From: BOG-1155 sp050012495
GTDB taxonomy: Bacteria; Desulfobacterota; Syntrophorhabdia; Syntrophorhabdales; WCHB1-27
Assembly: GCA_050012495.1 (NCBI GenBank)
Contig: JBEKHB010000014.1
Location: 10,271 to 74,270, forward strand
Length of the DNA stretch: 64,000 nucleotides
Reading direction: 5' to 3'
Below, piece after piece: positions 9,206 to 17,969 of this stretch. Under the pieces are notes generated by a model. That model saw only the letters and a list, made by a program, of their open reading frames with translations. It was not told the origin of the DNA and did no database searches. The position numbers were made by a program, and so were the translations under genes. How positions within the stretch are numbered: the first letter of the stretch is position 1; every line of letters starts with the position of its first letter.

Positions 9206-9384
9206 TATGATGAAGGCGCCCACCCCATGCCCCCGACGTCCCCTGGCTTACCCAGGTCAATGTTGACCAAAACGACCTGTGTGATGGCGGCTTGATTTAA
9301 TTTCTATCATCGGTTATAAACTTTAGGAAGACCCCGTGGCTTCGGTGGTAGGCAACGAAATCAGCGATGAGGTGCGTGTAAAGG

Positions 9385-9999
9385 ATGAAAGGCGCGATCA
9401 AGACGCGGGAAAAACTGTTGGACGCGGCGGTCGATCTTTTTGCGGCTAACGGGTTTAGGGGTACGTCAATCCGGGACATCGCCAGACTGACAGGCATGAC
9501 GATTACCAATATCTATTACCATTTCGGAAGCAAAGAGGGTCTCCTCATTGCTATTCTCGAGCGGGCAACCCGCCAGATCGTGCATGGCCTGGGCCAGGTT
9601 GTCGCACGGAGCGATCTCGATCCCCTCGACCGCTTCAAGCTGTTGCTGAAAACCCATTTTGACATGCTTATCAATGTGGGCAGAAAGGAAGCGGATATTC
9701 TTTTTCTCGAAGAGGAGTATGTTTCGAGGTTCAGGAAACCCTTTCAGATCGAGCTCCTCGATATTTACCGTAAAGAATTGCAAACTCTCAAGTCTCTCGG
9801 ATACGTGAGCCAGGAGAACGTCACTGTCCTCGCTTTTAATGTTTTTGGCGTCATAAACTGGCATCTGCGCTGGTACAAGCCGGAAGGAAAGATGACTCTC
9901 GATCAAGTCAAGGACGAGATGGTGGCGTTTCTGTTTTACGGAATGGCCGGTCCTCCGCCAATGAAAAAAACGCGCCATTGCCGTAGGGGCGCCGAATGA
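9385..9999 (+). CDS. TetR/AcrR-family transcriptional regulator
   Basis: 204 residues. The N-terminal helix-turn-helix is clear: TREKLLDAAVDLFAANGF, then TSIRDIARLTGM and NIYYHFGSKEGLL, the conserved TetR signature in residues 7-55. The C-terminal helical ligand domain is of the length usual in acyl-CoA-responsive TetR regulators. It is transcribed away from the liv operon and towards the MFS/acyl-CoA cluster, so it probably represses one or both, released by the substrate or its CoA ester. That regulon is inference from position. Confidence 0.92.
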   Translation: MKGAIKTREKLLDAAVDLFAANGFRGTSIRDIARLTGMTITNIYYHFGSKEGLLIAILERATRQIVHGLGQVVARSDLDPLDRFKLLLKTHFDMLINVGRKEADILFLEEEYVSRFRKPFQIELLDIYRKELQTLKSLGYVSQENVTVLAFNVFGVINWHLRWYKPEGKMTLDQVKDEMVAFLFYGMAGPPPMKKTRHCRRGAE

Positions 10000-10159
10000 G
10001 TCTTCCCGTCAATGGCGATTTGGTCCTTGACGGCCTCTGCCCATCTTAAGAACCCCTCTCGGAACTCCGCAAGACCGAAGCTCGCAAATACCCTCGCACA
10101 CGTATGAAGCTGTGAAACCTTCTATCAAAAGAGGAGACACCCTGAATGCGTGTAAAAAC

Positions 10160-10220
10160 GGATATATCTATCGCTCAATAGAAATTTTTCTTGACATATA
10201 TCAATCGATAGAGATAAATA
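10160..10220 (+). promoter_or_regulatory. Promoter with operator-like inverted repeats for the MFS/acyl-CoA operon
   Basis: TTGACA at 10191-10196 is followed by GATAAA/TAAATA at 10213-10220, a good sigma-70-type promoter with 16-18 bp spacing. Just upstream, TCTAT(10167-10171)...ATAGA(10178-10182) is an inverted repeat; a second, TATC AATC GATA, lies at 10199-10210 between the two hexamers. Such paired palindromes suit a TetR dimer. The remaining ~300 bp down to the MFS start at 10521 holds no recognisable gene and would be a long leader. Confidence 0.55.
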
Positions 10221-10520
10221 TGTAAAGGTCAATCATTACAATGTGGTGGTTCATGTTGCGGCTGCAGGGGCTATGACGAAATGGTCTAACGGAATCCCGG
10301 GGAGACTTAAGTTCGCCTGCTCACTCTCTGGTGGGACCATCTCAGTTCTCGAAAATACCCTATCAAGGGGGTGATACGAAAAACAAAATTCTACCAACAG
10401 ACCAGGAGAGGCAAAAGGTGTGAGGAAGTATAGACGCCTTCGGGTTCTTCAGCCTGAAAGCATCTGAAAACCGATTTCCTCGGAAGAATGTGGATAATGC
10501 AGACTATAAGGGGAGGACGC

Positions 10521-11780
10521 ATGAAGACGAACTACGTGGGAAAACTTTCGTTGATCTTTGGACTCACATGGGGCCTGGGCGGTCTCGACCGTTTGATGGT
10601 CGGGCTTGCTGCTCCAGGCTACATGCCTGCACTCGGGCTCAACTTCTCTCAGCTCGGGCTTATTGCTGCCGCGAATGGCGCCGGAGTTGCGTTGGGCGCC
10701 TGGATAATCGGCCCTCTTTCTGAAACGCACGGCCGCAGATTGGGCGCAATCTGGGGAAACCTCGCAGAGCACGTCTTTAGCGGGCTGAGCGGCATCGTCG
10801 GCTCGTTCGGAGCCATGTTCGGGGTAAGGGGTCTGATGGGAGCGTGTGTGGGCAGCCTTTATGGTCCCGCGTTCGCGGCCATCGCAGAGGAATCACCCCC
10901 GGAAAAAAGGGGCTTTTACATGGGATTTACTCAGAGCTTCTGGCCGTTGATAGGAATGGGATTCGGCCCTATCATCGCGGGCTATCTCCTCGCCGGGGTC
11001 GGCTGGCGCTTTGCGTTCTTCCTGGTGGCGATCCCCGGCGTCATCCTTACCCTCTATCTCGCGAGCTTCATGAAGGAGCCAAAGACCGTCGCAGAGAACA
11101 TCAAGAGAAGAAGAGAAACCGGGGAAACCAAAATGGTCCACGAGGGCCAGGAGGTCCACATCTGGGACGTCCTTAAATATCGCAACATTCTTTTGGCAAC
11201 CCTCATCAGTATCTCCTGCATGGCTTACCTTTTCGTCCTCTTCGCATTCGTACCGGCATTTTTTGGAAAGGTTCACCACCTCAACCCTGTTCAAACAGGC
11301 TGGATTATGTGCGGCGGCGGCTTCCTGACTTGTATCGGACAGGTGGCGCTGCCCCATCTCTCAGATCGCATAGGCCGCAAACCATCACTGCTGGTGCTCT
11401 GGTTCATCGGCGGGTTAGGCGGTGTCCTCTTTGCAATGGCTCCGGCCGGAACAGGCTTTGGCACACTGGCGTTATACTTCGCCCTGTTCTGTGTGGGACT
11501 TTCCAGTTACCCTCTTTTCCTCGTTATCGTCCCGACCGAAAGCGTCCCCTTCACCATTGCAGCAACGGCTGTGGCAGTACCCCAGGGTGTTGGAGAGGTG
11601 ATAGGGGCCACCGTCTTTCCCGCGATCGGGGGATGGATCGCGGACAGTTATGGATTGACCTACACGATGTACATGGTCATCGCGGCCTGCGCCGTATGCT
11701 TTCTGTGCAGCATGTTCCTGAAAGAAACCGCGCCCAGGGTTGTGGCCAGAAGGGCCAAAGCGCAGGCGCAGTTGGCGTAG
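10521..11780 (+). CDS. MFS transporter (aromatic/organic-acid carrier-like)
   Basis: 419 residues, 12 predicted membrane segments. ATG 10521 is preceded by GGGGAGG at 8 bases. The DRLMVGLAAPGYMPALGL stretch and GPLSETHGRRLGAIWGN (the MFS loop 2-3 motif, GxLxDRxGRR-like) are visible, with a second DRIGRKPSLL in the C-terminal half. The asymmetric D-R after TM1 recalls aromatic-acid:H+ symporters. It heads the acyl-CoA operon and is the likely uptake route for its substrate, alongside or instead of the Liv importer. Confidence 0.88.
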   Translation: MKTNYVGKLSLIFGLTWGLGGLDRLMVGLAAPGYMPALGLNFSQLGLIAAANGAGVALGAWIIGPLSETHGRRLGAIWGNLAEHVFSGLSGIVGSFGAMFGVRGLMGACVGSLYGPAFAAIAEESPPEKRGFYMGFTQSFWPLIGMGFGPIIAGYLLAGVGWRFAFFLVAIPGVILTLYLASFMKEPKTVAENIKRRRETGETKMVHEGQEVHIWDVLKYRNILLATLISISCMAYLFVLFAFVPAFFGKVHHLNPVQTGWIMCGGGFLTCIGQVALPHLSDRIGRKPSLLVLWFIGGLGGVLFAMAPAGTGFGTLALYFALFCVGLSSYPLFLVIVPTESVPFTIAATAVAVPQGVGEVIGATVFPAIGGWIADSYGLTYTMYMVIAACAVCFLCSMFLKETAPRVVARRAKAQAQLA

Positions 11781-11830
11781 CCATGATAAACTAAGATTTT
11801 CAAAACGCTCGTCAAAGGAGGATAGTGTAC

Positions 11831-13075
11831 ATGGAGTATTGCAATTTAGACTTAAATCTGACAAAGGAAGATCGGACCCTTCGAGATTCCGCCCACAAAT
11901 TCGCGGAGACGGTGATGCGCCCCATTTCTATCGAGCTCGACAAAATGAGCGTGGATGATGCGTTTGCTCCCCAGTCACCCTTTTGGGATTTTATGCGGAA
12001 GGCATACAAGCTTGGGTATCACAAGCTTCCCTTCCCCGAGGTGGTCGGCGGCCCCGGCCTCACTCCCTGGCAGATAGCACTTGTCATGGAAGAGCTGGCC
12101 TGGGGGAGCTTCGGCCTGACCCTGACTCTCAATACCAGTCTCGATGCCGCGGTGGCGGTCGAGGGAGGCGAAGAATTCATCAAGACCTTCACCGTGCCTT
12201 ACTGTCAGGACACCGAAGCGAGCTATATCGGCTGCTGGGCCATTACCGAACCCGACCATGGATCGGATACGGTGATGCCCGGCTATCCGAGTTTCCGGGA
12301 CCCGAACATCAAGGCCCAGTGCCGCGCCCGCCTCGACGGGGACGAGTACGTGATCTTCGGCCAGAAGGCTGCGTGGGTCTCGGGCGGCCCCATGGCGAAG
12401 ACCATCCTCCTCATGTGCCAGGTCGAGCCCTCTATGGGCCACGCGGGAAGCGGCATATTCGTCTTTTCCCTGGACCGTCCGGGCGTCTCCAAGGGAAAAC
12501 CCCTCAACAAGATCGGCACAAGGGACCTCTGCCAGGGCGAGGTCTACTTTCATGAGGTCCGTGTGCCGAAAGAGTCAATGATTATAGGGCCGGACCGCTA
12601 CGAAGGGGCGTTGGCGGCCCATCTTTGCATGACCACGCCCATGGTGGGCGTCTGGGCGACCGGTCTGGCGAGGGCAGCTTTTGAAGAGACCCTTAACTAT
12701 GCGCGGCAGCGGGAGCAGGGTGGAAAGCTCCTCATCGACCACCCGAATATCCAGCAGAGGCTCTTCGACATGTTCCGCAAGGTCGAGGCCTCGAGGCAGT
12801 TGTGTCGCTCCGCCTTTGTCTACAACTGGACCAGCCCCCCTGAAAAGCGCGTGCCTGAATATGCTTTCGCGGCAAAGACGTTCGCAACACAAACCGCGGT
12901 CGATGTGACAGGCGATGCGATACAGACCTTCGGCGGCAACGGGATTTCAAAGGAGTACCTCATCGAGAAGCTCTACAGGGACGCCCGCACTACCACGATT
13001 TGCGACGGCTCGAACGACTCGCTCTCGCTTGTGGGAGGCTTCACCGTAGCGAAAACGTACCCAAGGAAGGCGTGA
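11831..13075 (+). CDS. Acyl-CoA dehydrogenase
   Basis: 414 residues from ATG 11831 (AGGAGG 9 bases upstream; an in-frame GTG at 11825 is too close to it). The flavoprotein pattern is present: CWAITEPDHGSD in the middle domain, the SGIFVFSLDRPGVSKGKPLNKIGTRD strand region (only partly quoted here) and the C-terminal TFGGNGISKEYLIEKLYRDA helix. It desaturates an acyl-CoA at C2-C3 using FAD and passes electrons to an ETF. Odd point: where many family members have the catalytic base in YEG-T-x-Q, this one reads CDGSND, an Asp near residue 392. It is followed closely by the CoA ligase, indicating one pathway. Confidence 0.92.
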   Translation: MEYCNLDLNLTKEDRTLRDSAHKFAETVMRPISIELDKMSVDDAFAPQSPFWDFMRKAYKLGYHKLPFPEVVGGPGLTPWQIALVMEELAWGSFGLTLTLNTSLDAAVAVEGGEEFIKTFTVPYCQDTEASYIGCWAITEPDHGSDTVMPGYPSFRDPNIKAQCRARLDGDEYVIFGQKAAWVSGGPMAKTILLMCQVEPSMGHAGSGIFVFSLDRPGVSKGKPLNKIGTRDLCQGEVYFHEVRVPKESMIIGPDRYEGALAAHLCMTTPMVGVWATGLARAAFEETLNYARQREQGGKLLIDHPNIQQRLFDMFRKVEASRQLCRSAFVYNWTSPPEKRVPEYAFAAKTFATQTAVDVTGDAIQTFGGNGISKEYLIEKLYRDARTTTICDGSNDSLSLVGGFTVAKTYPRKA

Positions 13076-13188
13076 GGACGAAGAGTAAGGAGAGAACGGT
13101 ATGCTGATCGGTGCCCCCCTTGCGCACTCCCCCAGCGCGTAACCCCTTTTCGCAAGGGGGCGCCGATCCAACCGAAGGAGTCAAACCT

Positions 13189-14793
13189 ATGAAGCACTAT
13201 CCATTCAAAGAACAGACGCTGGGAGACATCCTCACGGACAAAGCCGCAACATGCGGCGACAAGACGTTCCTCGAATTCGAGAACGGCAGCACCGTCACCT
13301 ACAACGCGTGCAATGAAGCGACACACAGCATTGCGAACGGCCTGCGCCGGCTAGGCCTGAACAAAGGGGATACGCTCGCCACTTTCCTGCCGAACAGCCT
13401 CGATTCTGTCTATCTCTGGTTCGGGGCGGCGAAGGCGGGTATTATAGAAGTTCCCATAAACCTCGCGAACAAAGGCAGTTTTCTTTCTCACATGATCAAC
13501 AACTCCGACTGCAAGGCCATCGTCATAGACCGCGACCTGCTCGACAGGCTGCAGTTCATCGCCGACGACGTGCCGGGGCTTCGGACGGTGGTGGTCTGGT
13601 CGAAATCAGACAACCGGGAAGAACTTCCGAAGATGAGGTTCGACGTCCTGAGCTACAGAGACCTCCTCGACAACCCTCCTGAGAGCCTTCAGGTAGAAGT
13701 GAAAAGCAGTGACCCGCAAATGATCATCTATACCTCGGGGACAACAGGGGCGGCAAAAGGGGTGCTCGACTGCCACGCCATGATCTACCTCTCGGCCCTC
13801 GAGTATATCGAGGCAACGCGGGCCACCCAAAAGGACGTGCTCTTCACCTTCCTCCCCCTTTTCCATGCGAATGCCCGTATCCTCTGCATCTATCCTACCC
13901 TGCTTCTGGGCACGAAGGCAGTGATCTACGAGAAGTTCAGCGCCAGCCGGTTCTGGGACCAGGTCAGGAAACATAAGGCGACCATGTTCAACTCACTGGG
14001 GGCCATCGCTCAGTTCATTTACAGCCAGCCGAGAAAGCCGGACGACGGCGACAACCCTTTACGGGTCTGCGCTGCCTACCCCATGCCCCCTGAAATATAT
14101 ACCGATTTCGAAAAACGGTACAACCTGAAGGTGGTGGAGGGCTATGGGCTGACGGAGCTGGCTATCATCACCTACAACCCCTGGGATACACCGAAGATCG
14201 GCTCCTGCGGGAAGGAGACGAAGAGCTTCGAGGTGCGGATCGTCGATGAGGATGACTGGCCGGTACCCACGGGGACGGTAGGAGAGATCGTCGCCCGGGG
14301 CAGGGTTCCGTGGGCCACGGCCCTCGGTTATCAGAACATGCCGGAGAAGACCGTCGAGCTCGTGCGAAACCATTTTTACCACACGGGCGATGCCGGTTGT
14401 CTGGACGAGGAGGGCTACCTCTTCTTCAGGGACCGGATAAAGGATTATATCCGCAGGCGGGGAGAAAATATCTCGTCCGCCGAGATAGAACGGGTAGTCA
14501 ACTCGCACCCGTTGGTGGCCGAATCCGCCGCCATCTCCGTGAAATCGGAGCTGTCCGAGGATGAGGTGAAGGTTGTGGTCATACTGAAACCGGGTCAGGA
14601 GCTGCCACCGGAGGAATTGCTCGCCTTTTGCGCGGAGAGGATGCCCTATTTCGCGGTACCCCGGTTCGTCGAGTACGTGGACGGCTTTCCCAAGACAGCG
14701 AACGAAAAGGTGCAGAAGGCGAAGCTCAGGGAGGCGGGCGTTACCCCTGCCACCTGGGACAGGGAGAAGGCCGGATTCAAGGTAAAGAAATAG
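13189..14793 (+). CDS. AMP-forming acyl-CoA synthetase (ANL superfamily)
   Basis: 534 residues; ATG 13189 has GAAGGAG upstream. The ATP-binding P-loop is YTSGTTGAAKGV (~residue 180), the A5 motif YGLTE (~317), the hinge YLFFRDRIKDYIRRRGENIS with the usual Asp-Arg-x-Lys, and the C-terminal catalytic lysine in KTANEKVQK (family wording is usually GKIQK, so Gly is Glu here). It activates a carboxylic acid to its CoA thioester at the cost of ATP to AMP. This is the entry reaction for the operon. The substrate may be a short or branched carboxylate, carnitine-like compound or aromatic acid; sequence alone does not decide. Confidence 0.92.
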   Translation: MKHYPFKEQTLGDILTDKAATCGDKTFLEFENGSTVTYNACNEATHSIANGLRRLGLNKGDTLATFLPNSLDSVYLWFGAAKAGIIEVPINLANKGSFLSHMINNSDCKAIVIDRDLLDRLQFIADDVPGLRTVVVWSKSDNREELPKMRFDVLSYRDLLDNPPESLQVEVKSSDPQMIIYTSGTTGAAKGVLDCHAMIYLSALEYIEATRATQKDVLFTFLPLFHANARILCIYPTLLLGTKAVIYEKFSASRFWDQVRKHKATMFNSLGAIAQFIYSQPRKPDDGDNPLRVCAAYPMPPEIYTDFEKRYNLKVVEGYGLTELAIITYNPWDTPKIGSCGKETKSFEVRIVDEDDWPVPTGTVGEIVARGRVPWATALGYQNMPEKTVELVRNHFYHTGDAGCLDEEGYLFFRDRIKDYIRRRGENISSAEIERVVNSHPLVAESAAISVKSELSEDEVKVVVILKPGQELPPEELLAFCAERMPYFAVPRFVEYVDGFPKTANEKVQKAKLREAGVTPATWDREKAGFKVKK

Positions 14794-14812
14794 GGAAAGA
14801 CGAGGAGGAAAC

Positions 14813-15223
14813 ATGTCCGAAGATGCGGTGCCCGTAAAAGAAGGCCTATTCGATGAAATCGGCGGCGGGAGGCTTCTTGCCGGTCGATGCAAGGCATGCG
14901 GGAGGATCTTCTTCCCGAAAGTGCCGTTCTGTTTCGACTGTCTGGCAAAAGATATGGAAGAGGTTGCGCTCAGCCGCAGGGGGAAACTCTATTCTTACAG
15001 CATCGGGCGCATGGCTTCAACCCATTTCCCGCCGCCTTATGCGGTGGGACTCGTTGATCTGCCCGAGGGGGTACGCGTGTTTGCCCCGCTCATGACGACG
15101 GCAGATTTGACCTACCGGATCGGCGCGGAGATGGAGGTCTATATAGACGAGCTCTGGAAAGAGGACGGCAAACGGATCATGGGGTACAAGTTCAAACCCG
15201 TGAAAGGTGGGGTCAGCCCTTGA
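14813..15223 (+). CDS. DUF35 / Zn-ribbon OB-fold protein, partner of the thiolase
   Basis: 136 residues. A rubredoxin-like zinc ribbon is formed by CKACG and CFDC (~residues 25-43), followed by an OB-fold (GKLYSYSIGRM, YAVGLVDLPEGVRVFAPL). DUF35 proteins form complexes with the thiolase-like enzyme encoded next to them and help channel or stabilise acyl-CoA intermediates; in steroid side-chain breakdown the equivalent partner assists a retro-aldolase. The gene's last residues (GVSP-stop) lie inside a palindromic repeat, so the natural C-terminus may have been altered. RBS GAGGAGG before ATG 14813. Confidence 0.9.
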   Translation: MSEDAVPVKEGLFDEIGGGRLLAGRCKACGRIFFPKVPFCFDCLAKDMEEVALSRRGKLYSYSIGRMASTHFPPPYAVGLVDLPEGVRVFAPLMTTADLTYRIGAEMEVYIDELWKEDGKRIMGYKFKPVKGGVSP

Positions 15224-15298
15224 CAGAGGACAACTTCGGAGCAGGACCGGCTATGAGACTGCGTGAGGAGACGTTGTCCTCTGTCAAGGGCTGACCCC
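15209..15298. repeat. 90-bp palindromic element with 26-bp perfect inverted repeats
   Basis: Arms at 15209-15234 and 15273-15298 are perfect reverse complements (outer bases GGGGTCAGCCCTTGAC...), enclosing 38 bp. The left arm includes the stop codon of the DUF35 gene; the right arm ends 21 bp before the thiolase start. A degenerate relative is at 58945-59047. The GGGGTCA...TTGAC wording resembles REP-type palindromes mobilised by Y1 (IS200-like) transposases in Deltaproteobacteria. It may also act as an intercistronic stem-loop affecting mRNA decay. Confidence 0.75.
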
Positions 15299-15318
15299 GT
15301 GTTAGTGAGGAGGCTTCA

Positions 15319-16464
15319 ATGAGAGAAGTGGCAGTGATCGGAGTAGGACAAAGCGAATTCGGAAAGTTCCCGTGGAAATCTGCCGCAATCATGGGGTCGG
15401 AAGCGGTGAAGGCGGCCCTGGCCGATTGCGCCATTCCGCCGAGGGCAATTCAGGTCGCCTACTGCGCGAGACAGTACGATGCGAACTGTACCTCCCAGCA
15501 GATACTGAAGGAAGTGGGTATACGCGGCATCGAGATGATCAACGTGGAGAATGCCTGCGCCGGGGGATCGACGTCGTTTCGAGGGGTCTGGAAGGAGATC
15601 GCCGACGGCAGGTACGACGTCGGGATCGCCATGGGGGTAGAATCGATGACAACGAGCCCCATAGCAGGCAAACTGATCTCCCCGGAGAAGGACGATCTCG
15701 AAGGGCACATCGGCATGACCATGCCCGCCATGTTCGGCATGGTCGCGCGAAGGCAGATGGAGGCGGGGGCGACGCTGGAGGACTTCGCCCGGGTGTCGGT
15801 CAAGAACCACCACAACGGCTGTCTCAACCCACAGGCCCAGTACAAGAAGGAGTTCACTGTCGAGGAGATACTCAATTCGCGCATGATCTGCGATCCCATT
15901 ACGCTCCTCATGTGCTGCCCCAATACGGATGGGGCAGCAGCAGCCATTCTCTGTTCCATGGATGTGGCGAGAAGATATACGACCCAACCCATACGGGTCC
16001 TGGGCTCGGCACTCTGTTCGGCAGACTACAAGTATGCCCAGGAAGACATCTGTTCATCACCCGTGGGTGTCAAGGTTGCAAAGATGGCATATGAGATGGC
16101 GGGGGTCGATCCCAAAGACATCGACCTTGTCGAGATGCACGATGCCTTTGCGAACGAGGAGATACTGAGATATGAGGACCTCCTGCTCTGTAAGCCGGGG
16201 GAGGGCATAGATCTCCTCCGGTCGGGCGCAACGGCCATAGGCGGCCGCGTCCCCGTCAATCCGAGCGGGGGTCTCCTCGCCCTGGGACACCCCTTGAGCG
16301 CGTCGGGCATCCGCACCGTGTGCGAGGTCGTCCTGCACCTGAGAGGTCAGGCGGGGGCCCGCCAGACGCCCAATGCGAAGGTGGGCCTGGCCCAGATGCT
16401 CGGCGGATTGGTGACAAACCTGGAGCATGGAGCCGTTGCGGGAATACACATACTTGCACGATAG
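15319..16464 (+). CDS. Thiolase-like (lipid-transfer / SCP-x type) acyl-CoA enzyme
   Basis: 381 residues; RBS GAGGAGG before ATG 15319. The nucleophile region is NACAGGSTSF with Cys80; HDAFANEEILRYEDL and NPSGGLLALGHPLSASGIR (active-site His) follow. The C-terminal CxGGG motif of true thiolases is replaced by LAQMLGGLVT, so the second catalytic cysteine appears to be missing. Together with the DUF35 gene upstream this resembles non-classical thiolases and Ltp2-like retro-aldolases. It probably cleaves a beta-keto or beta-hydroxy acyl-CoA, or condenses two, in a heteromeric complex with the DUF35 protein. Confidence 0.88.
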   Translation: MREVAVIGVGQSEFGKFPWKSAAIMGSEAVKAALADCAIPPRAIQVAYCARQYDANCTSQQILKEVGIRGIEMINVENACAGGSTSFRGVWKEIADGRYDVGIAMGVESMTTSPIAGKLISPEKDDLEGHIGMTMPAMFGMVARRQMEAGATLEDFARVSVKNHHNGCLNPQAQYKKEFTVEEILNSRMICDPITLLMCCPNTDGAAAAILCSMDVARRYTTQPIRVLGSALCSADYKYAQEDICSSPVGVKVAKMAYEMAGVDPKDIDLVEMHDAFANEEILRYEDLLLCKPGEGIDLLRSGATAIGGRVPVNPSGGLLALGHPLSASGIRTVCEVVLHLRGQAGARQTPNAKVGLAQMLGGLVTNLEHGAVAGIHILAR

Positions 16465-16477
16465 ATAGAGGTGATGC

Positions 16478-16885
16478 GTGATAACGAGATTCAACCACGT
16501 GGGTATCGCCGCGAAGGACCTGGAGAGGACCCTTGAGTTCTTCGTGAAGACCTGCGGCGCCAGGGAGGTTTGGCGGAACAGGTTCGAGGACGAGAAATTC
16601 GAGACTGTCCTTGTTGCAATCGGTGAAGCGCGGTTCGAGCTGTTGGGCAGCCTCGAGCCGGGAAGCATCATCGACAAATTCATCCGGACGAGAGGAGAGG
16701 GCATCCACCATGTCTCTCTCGAGGTGGATCAGTTCGATCAGGTGATCGACCATTTCAAGGCCAAAGGGATGAGGCTGATGGATGAGACGGACACGAAGGA
16801 TTTTAGGGCCGTCTTCATACACCCGCAAAGCATGTCCGGCGTGCTGACGGAGATCATTGAGCCGAAGGGAGGATGGGGGACGTGA
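16478..16885 (+). CDS. VOC-family protein, methylmalonyl-CoA epimerase-like
   Basis: 135 residues starting at GTG 16478 (MITRFNHVGIAAKDLERTLEFF); the ribosome site GAGGTGATGC is weak. The metal ligands expected for the vicinal oxygen chelate fold are visible: His in NHVGIA, His in IHHVSLEV and Glu in GVLTEIIEPKGG. The layout and length match methylmalonyl-CoA epimerase, which interconverts (S) and (R) forms during propionyl-CoA metabolism; a glyoxalase-type isomerase is possible. No methylmalonyl-CoA mutase is in the window, so the operon substrate may yield a related branched CoA ester. Confidence 0.8.
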   Translation: MITRFNHVGIAAKDLERTLEFFVKTCGAREVWRNRFEDEKFETVLVAIGEARFELLGSLEPGSIIDKFIRTRGEGIHHVSLEVDQFDQVIDHFKAKGMRLMDETDTKDFRAVFIHPQSMSGVLTEIIEPKGGWGT

Positions 16886-16949
16886 GTCACCCGCCCTGCA
16901 CAACATGAGGGCGAAAGGCCTCATGATAAAAACAATGGGAGGATAAGCG

Positions 16950-17963
16950 ATGGATGACGCAAAAGAAGCCCCAAAAGCCCCGACCTTTGAGGATCTCAAA
17001 CCTATGTTGAGACCTACAGGTGTCATGGGCGGAGTAATGAAGGTGGATCCGGAGAAATGTTCGAGTTGCGGTCTTTGTCTCCAGAACTGTTGTTACAAAT
17101 GTTGGGAGATGGACGAAAAGGAACATCCTAAAATGAAGGAGGGCAGCCTCTGCTTTTCGTGCTTTAACTGCATGGTAGCATGCCCGAAGGACGCCATATC
17201 GATCGTCAGCCCCTACGAGGTACGCGGAGGTTTTTTCGATACGGGGTTTCCGAAGATAAAGATGCCCCTGGAGCCCAAGGACAAAGACGGTAAGTCCGAC
17301 GAGTGGAACCTGGTGGAAAAGACCATAATGGAGCGGCGGAGCGTGAGGAACTTCAAGAAAGACCCGGTGCCCGACCATCTCATCCGGCGTGTTCTGGAAG
17401 CAGGACGGTTTGCCCCGAGCGGCGGCAATCACCAACCATGGAAGTTCGCCGTCGTTACGGACAAGGCGTTCATCGACGAGCTCGAAGCCGCCATTCAGGC
17501 GCTGTATGCAGGCATGTACCCCGCATTCCTCAATGACGATGCCATCATGAACGTGGTAGGACTCGTGGCGACCGGCGTTTTTGAACCCCGCACCCAGTAC
17601 GGCTTCCGGTGCGTCGCTGCCAGGGAACTCCCGATCTTCCTCGGTGCCCCTTGCGCCATCTTCTTAGGCGGTAACGAAAAGCTGAACGATGCGGCCCTGG
17701 AGATCGGCGTCTGCGGGGAAAACATGAACTTAGCGGCGGCGTCTCTGGGACTCGGCTTCTGCTGGAGCAATTTTGCGGGAAAGGGAGTCAACCTCATTCC
17801 CGAACTCAAGGCGAAGCTCGGGTATGGAGACCCGTCGTGGACCGTGGTGACGGCCGCTGTTCTTGGGTATCCCAAGTTCAAACAGGCGGGACTCGTTGCG
17901 CGCCACTACCGTCCGGTCACGTGGTTCCGCCCCGGCTCCGCGGAGCCGCAGATAGAGGAGTAG
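16950..17963 (+). CDS. Ferredoxin-nitroreductase fusion protein
   Basis: 337 residues with two parts. Residues ~30-85 hold two 4Fe-4S type cysteine groups (CSSCGLCLQNC and CFSCFNCMVACP). Residues ~115-330 are a nitroreductase/FMN domain: MERRSVRNFKKDPVPDHL, GRFAPSGGNHQPWKFAVV, and a C-terminal SLGLGFCWSNFAGKG. Such fusions transfer electrons from low-potential iron-sulfur carriers to an FMN-bound substrate. In this operon it may reduce or reoxidise an enoyl intermediate, or recycle the acyl-CoA dehydrogenase electrons; this is inference. An AGGAGGATAAGCG leader gives a good start at 16950. Confidence 0.9.
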   Translation: MDDAKEAPKAPTFEDLKPMLRPTGVMGGVMKVDPEKCSSCGLCLQNCCYKCWEMDEKEHPKMKEGSLCFSCFNCMVACPKDAISIVSPYEVRGGFFDTGFPKIKMPLEPKDKDGKSDEWNLVEKTIMERRSVRNFKKDPVPDHLIRRVLEAGRFAPSGGNHQPWKFAVVTDKAFIDELEAAIQALYAGMYPAFLNDDAIMNVVGLVATGVFEPRTQYGFRCVAARELPIFLGAPCAIFLGGNEKLNDAALEIGVCGENMNLAAASLGLGFCWSNFAGKGVNLIPELKAKLGYGDPSWTVVTAAVLGYPKFKQAGLVARHYRPVTWFRPGSAEPQIEE

Positions 17964-17969
17964 AAGGCC

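Noticed and set aside
9017..9223. 68-codon minus-strand frame
   Set aside because: Lies across the IS21-like terminal repeats and has no ribosome site.
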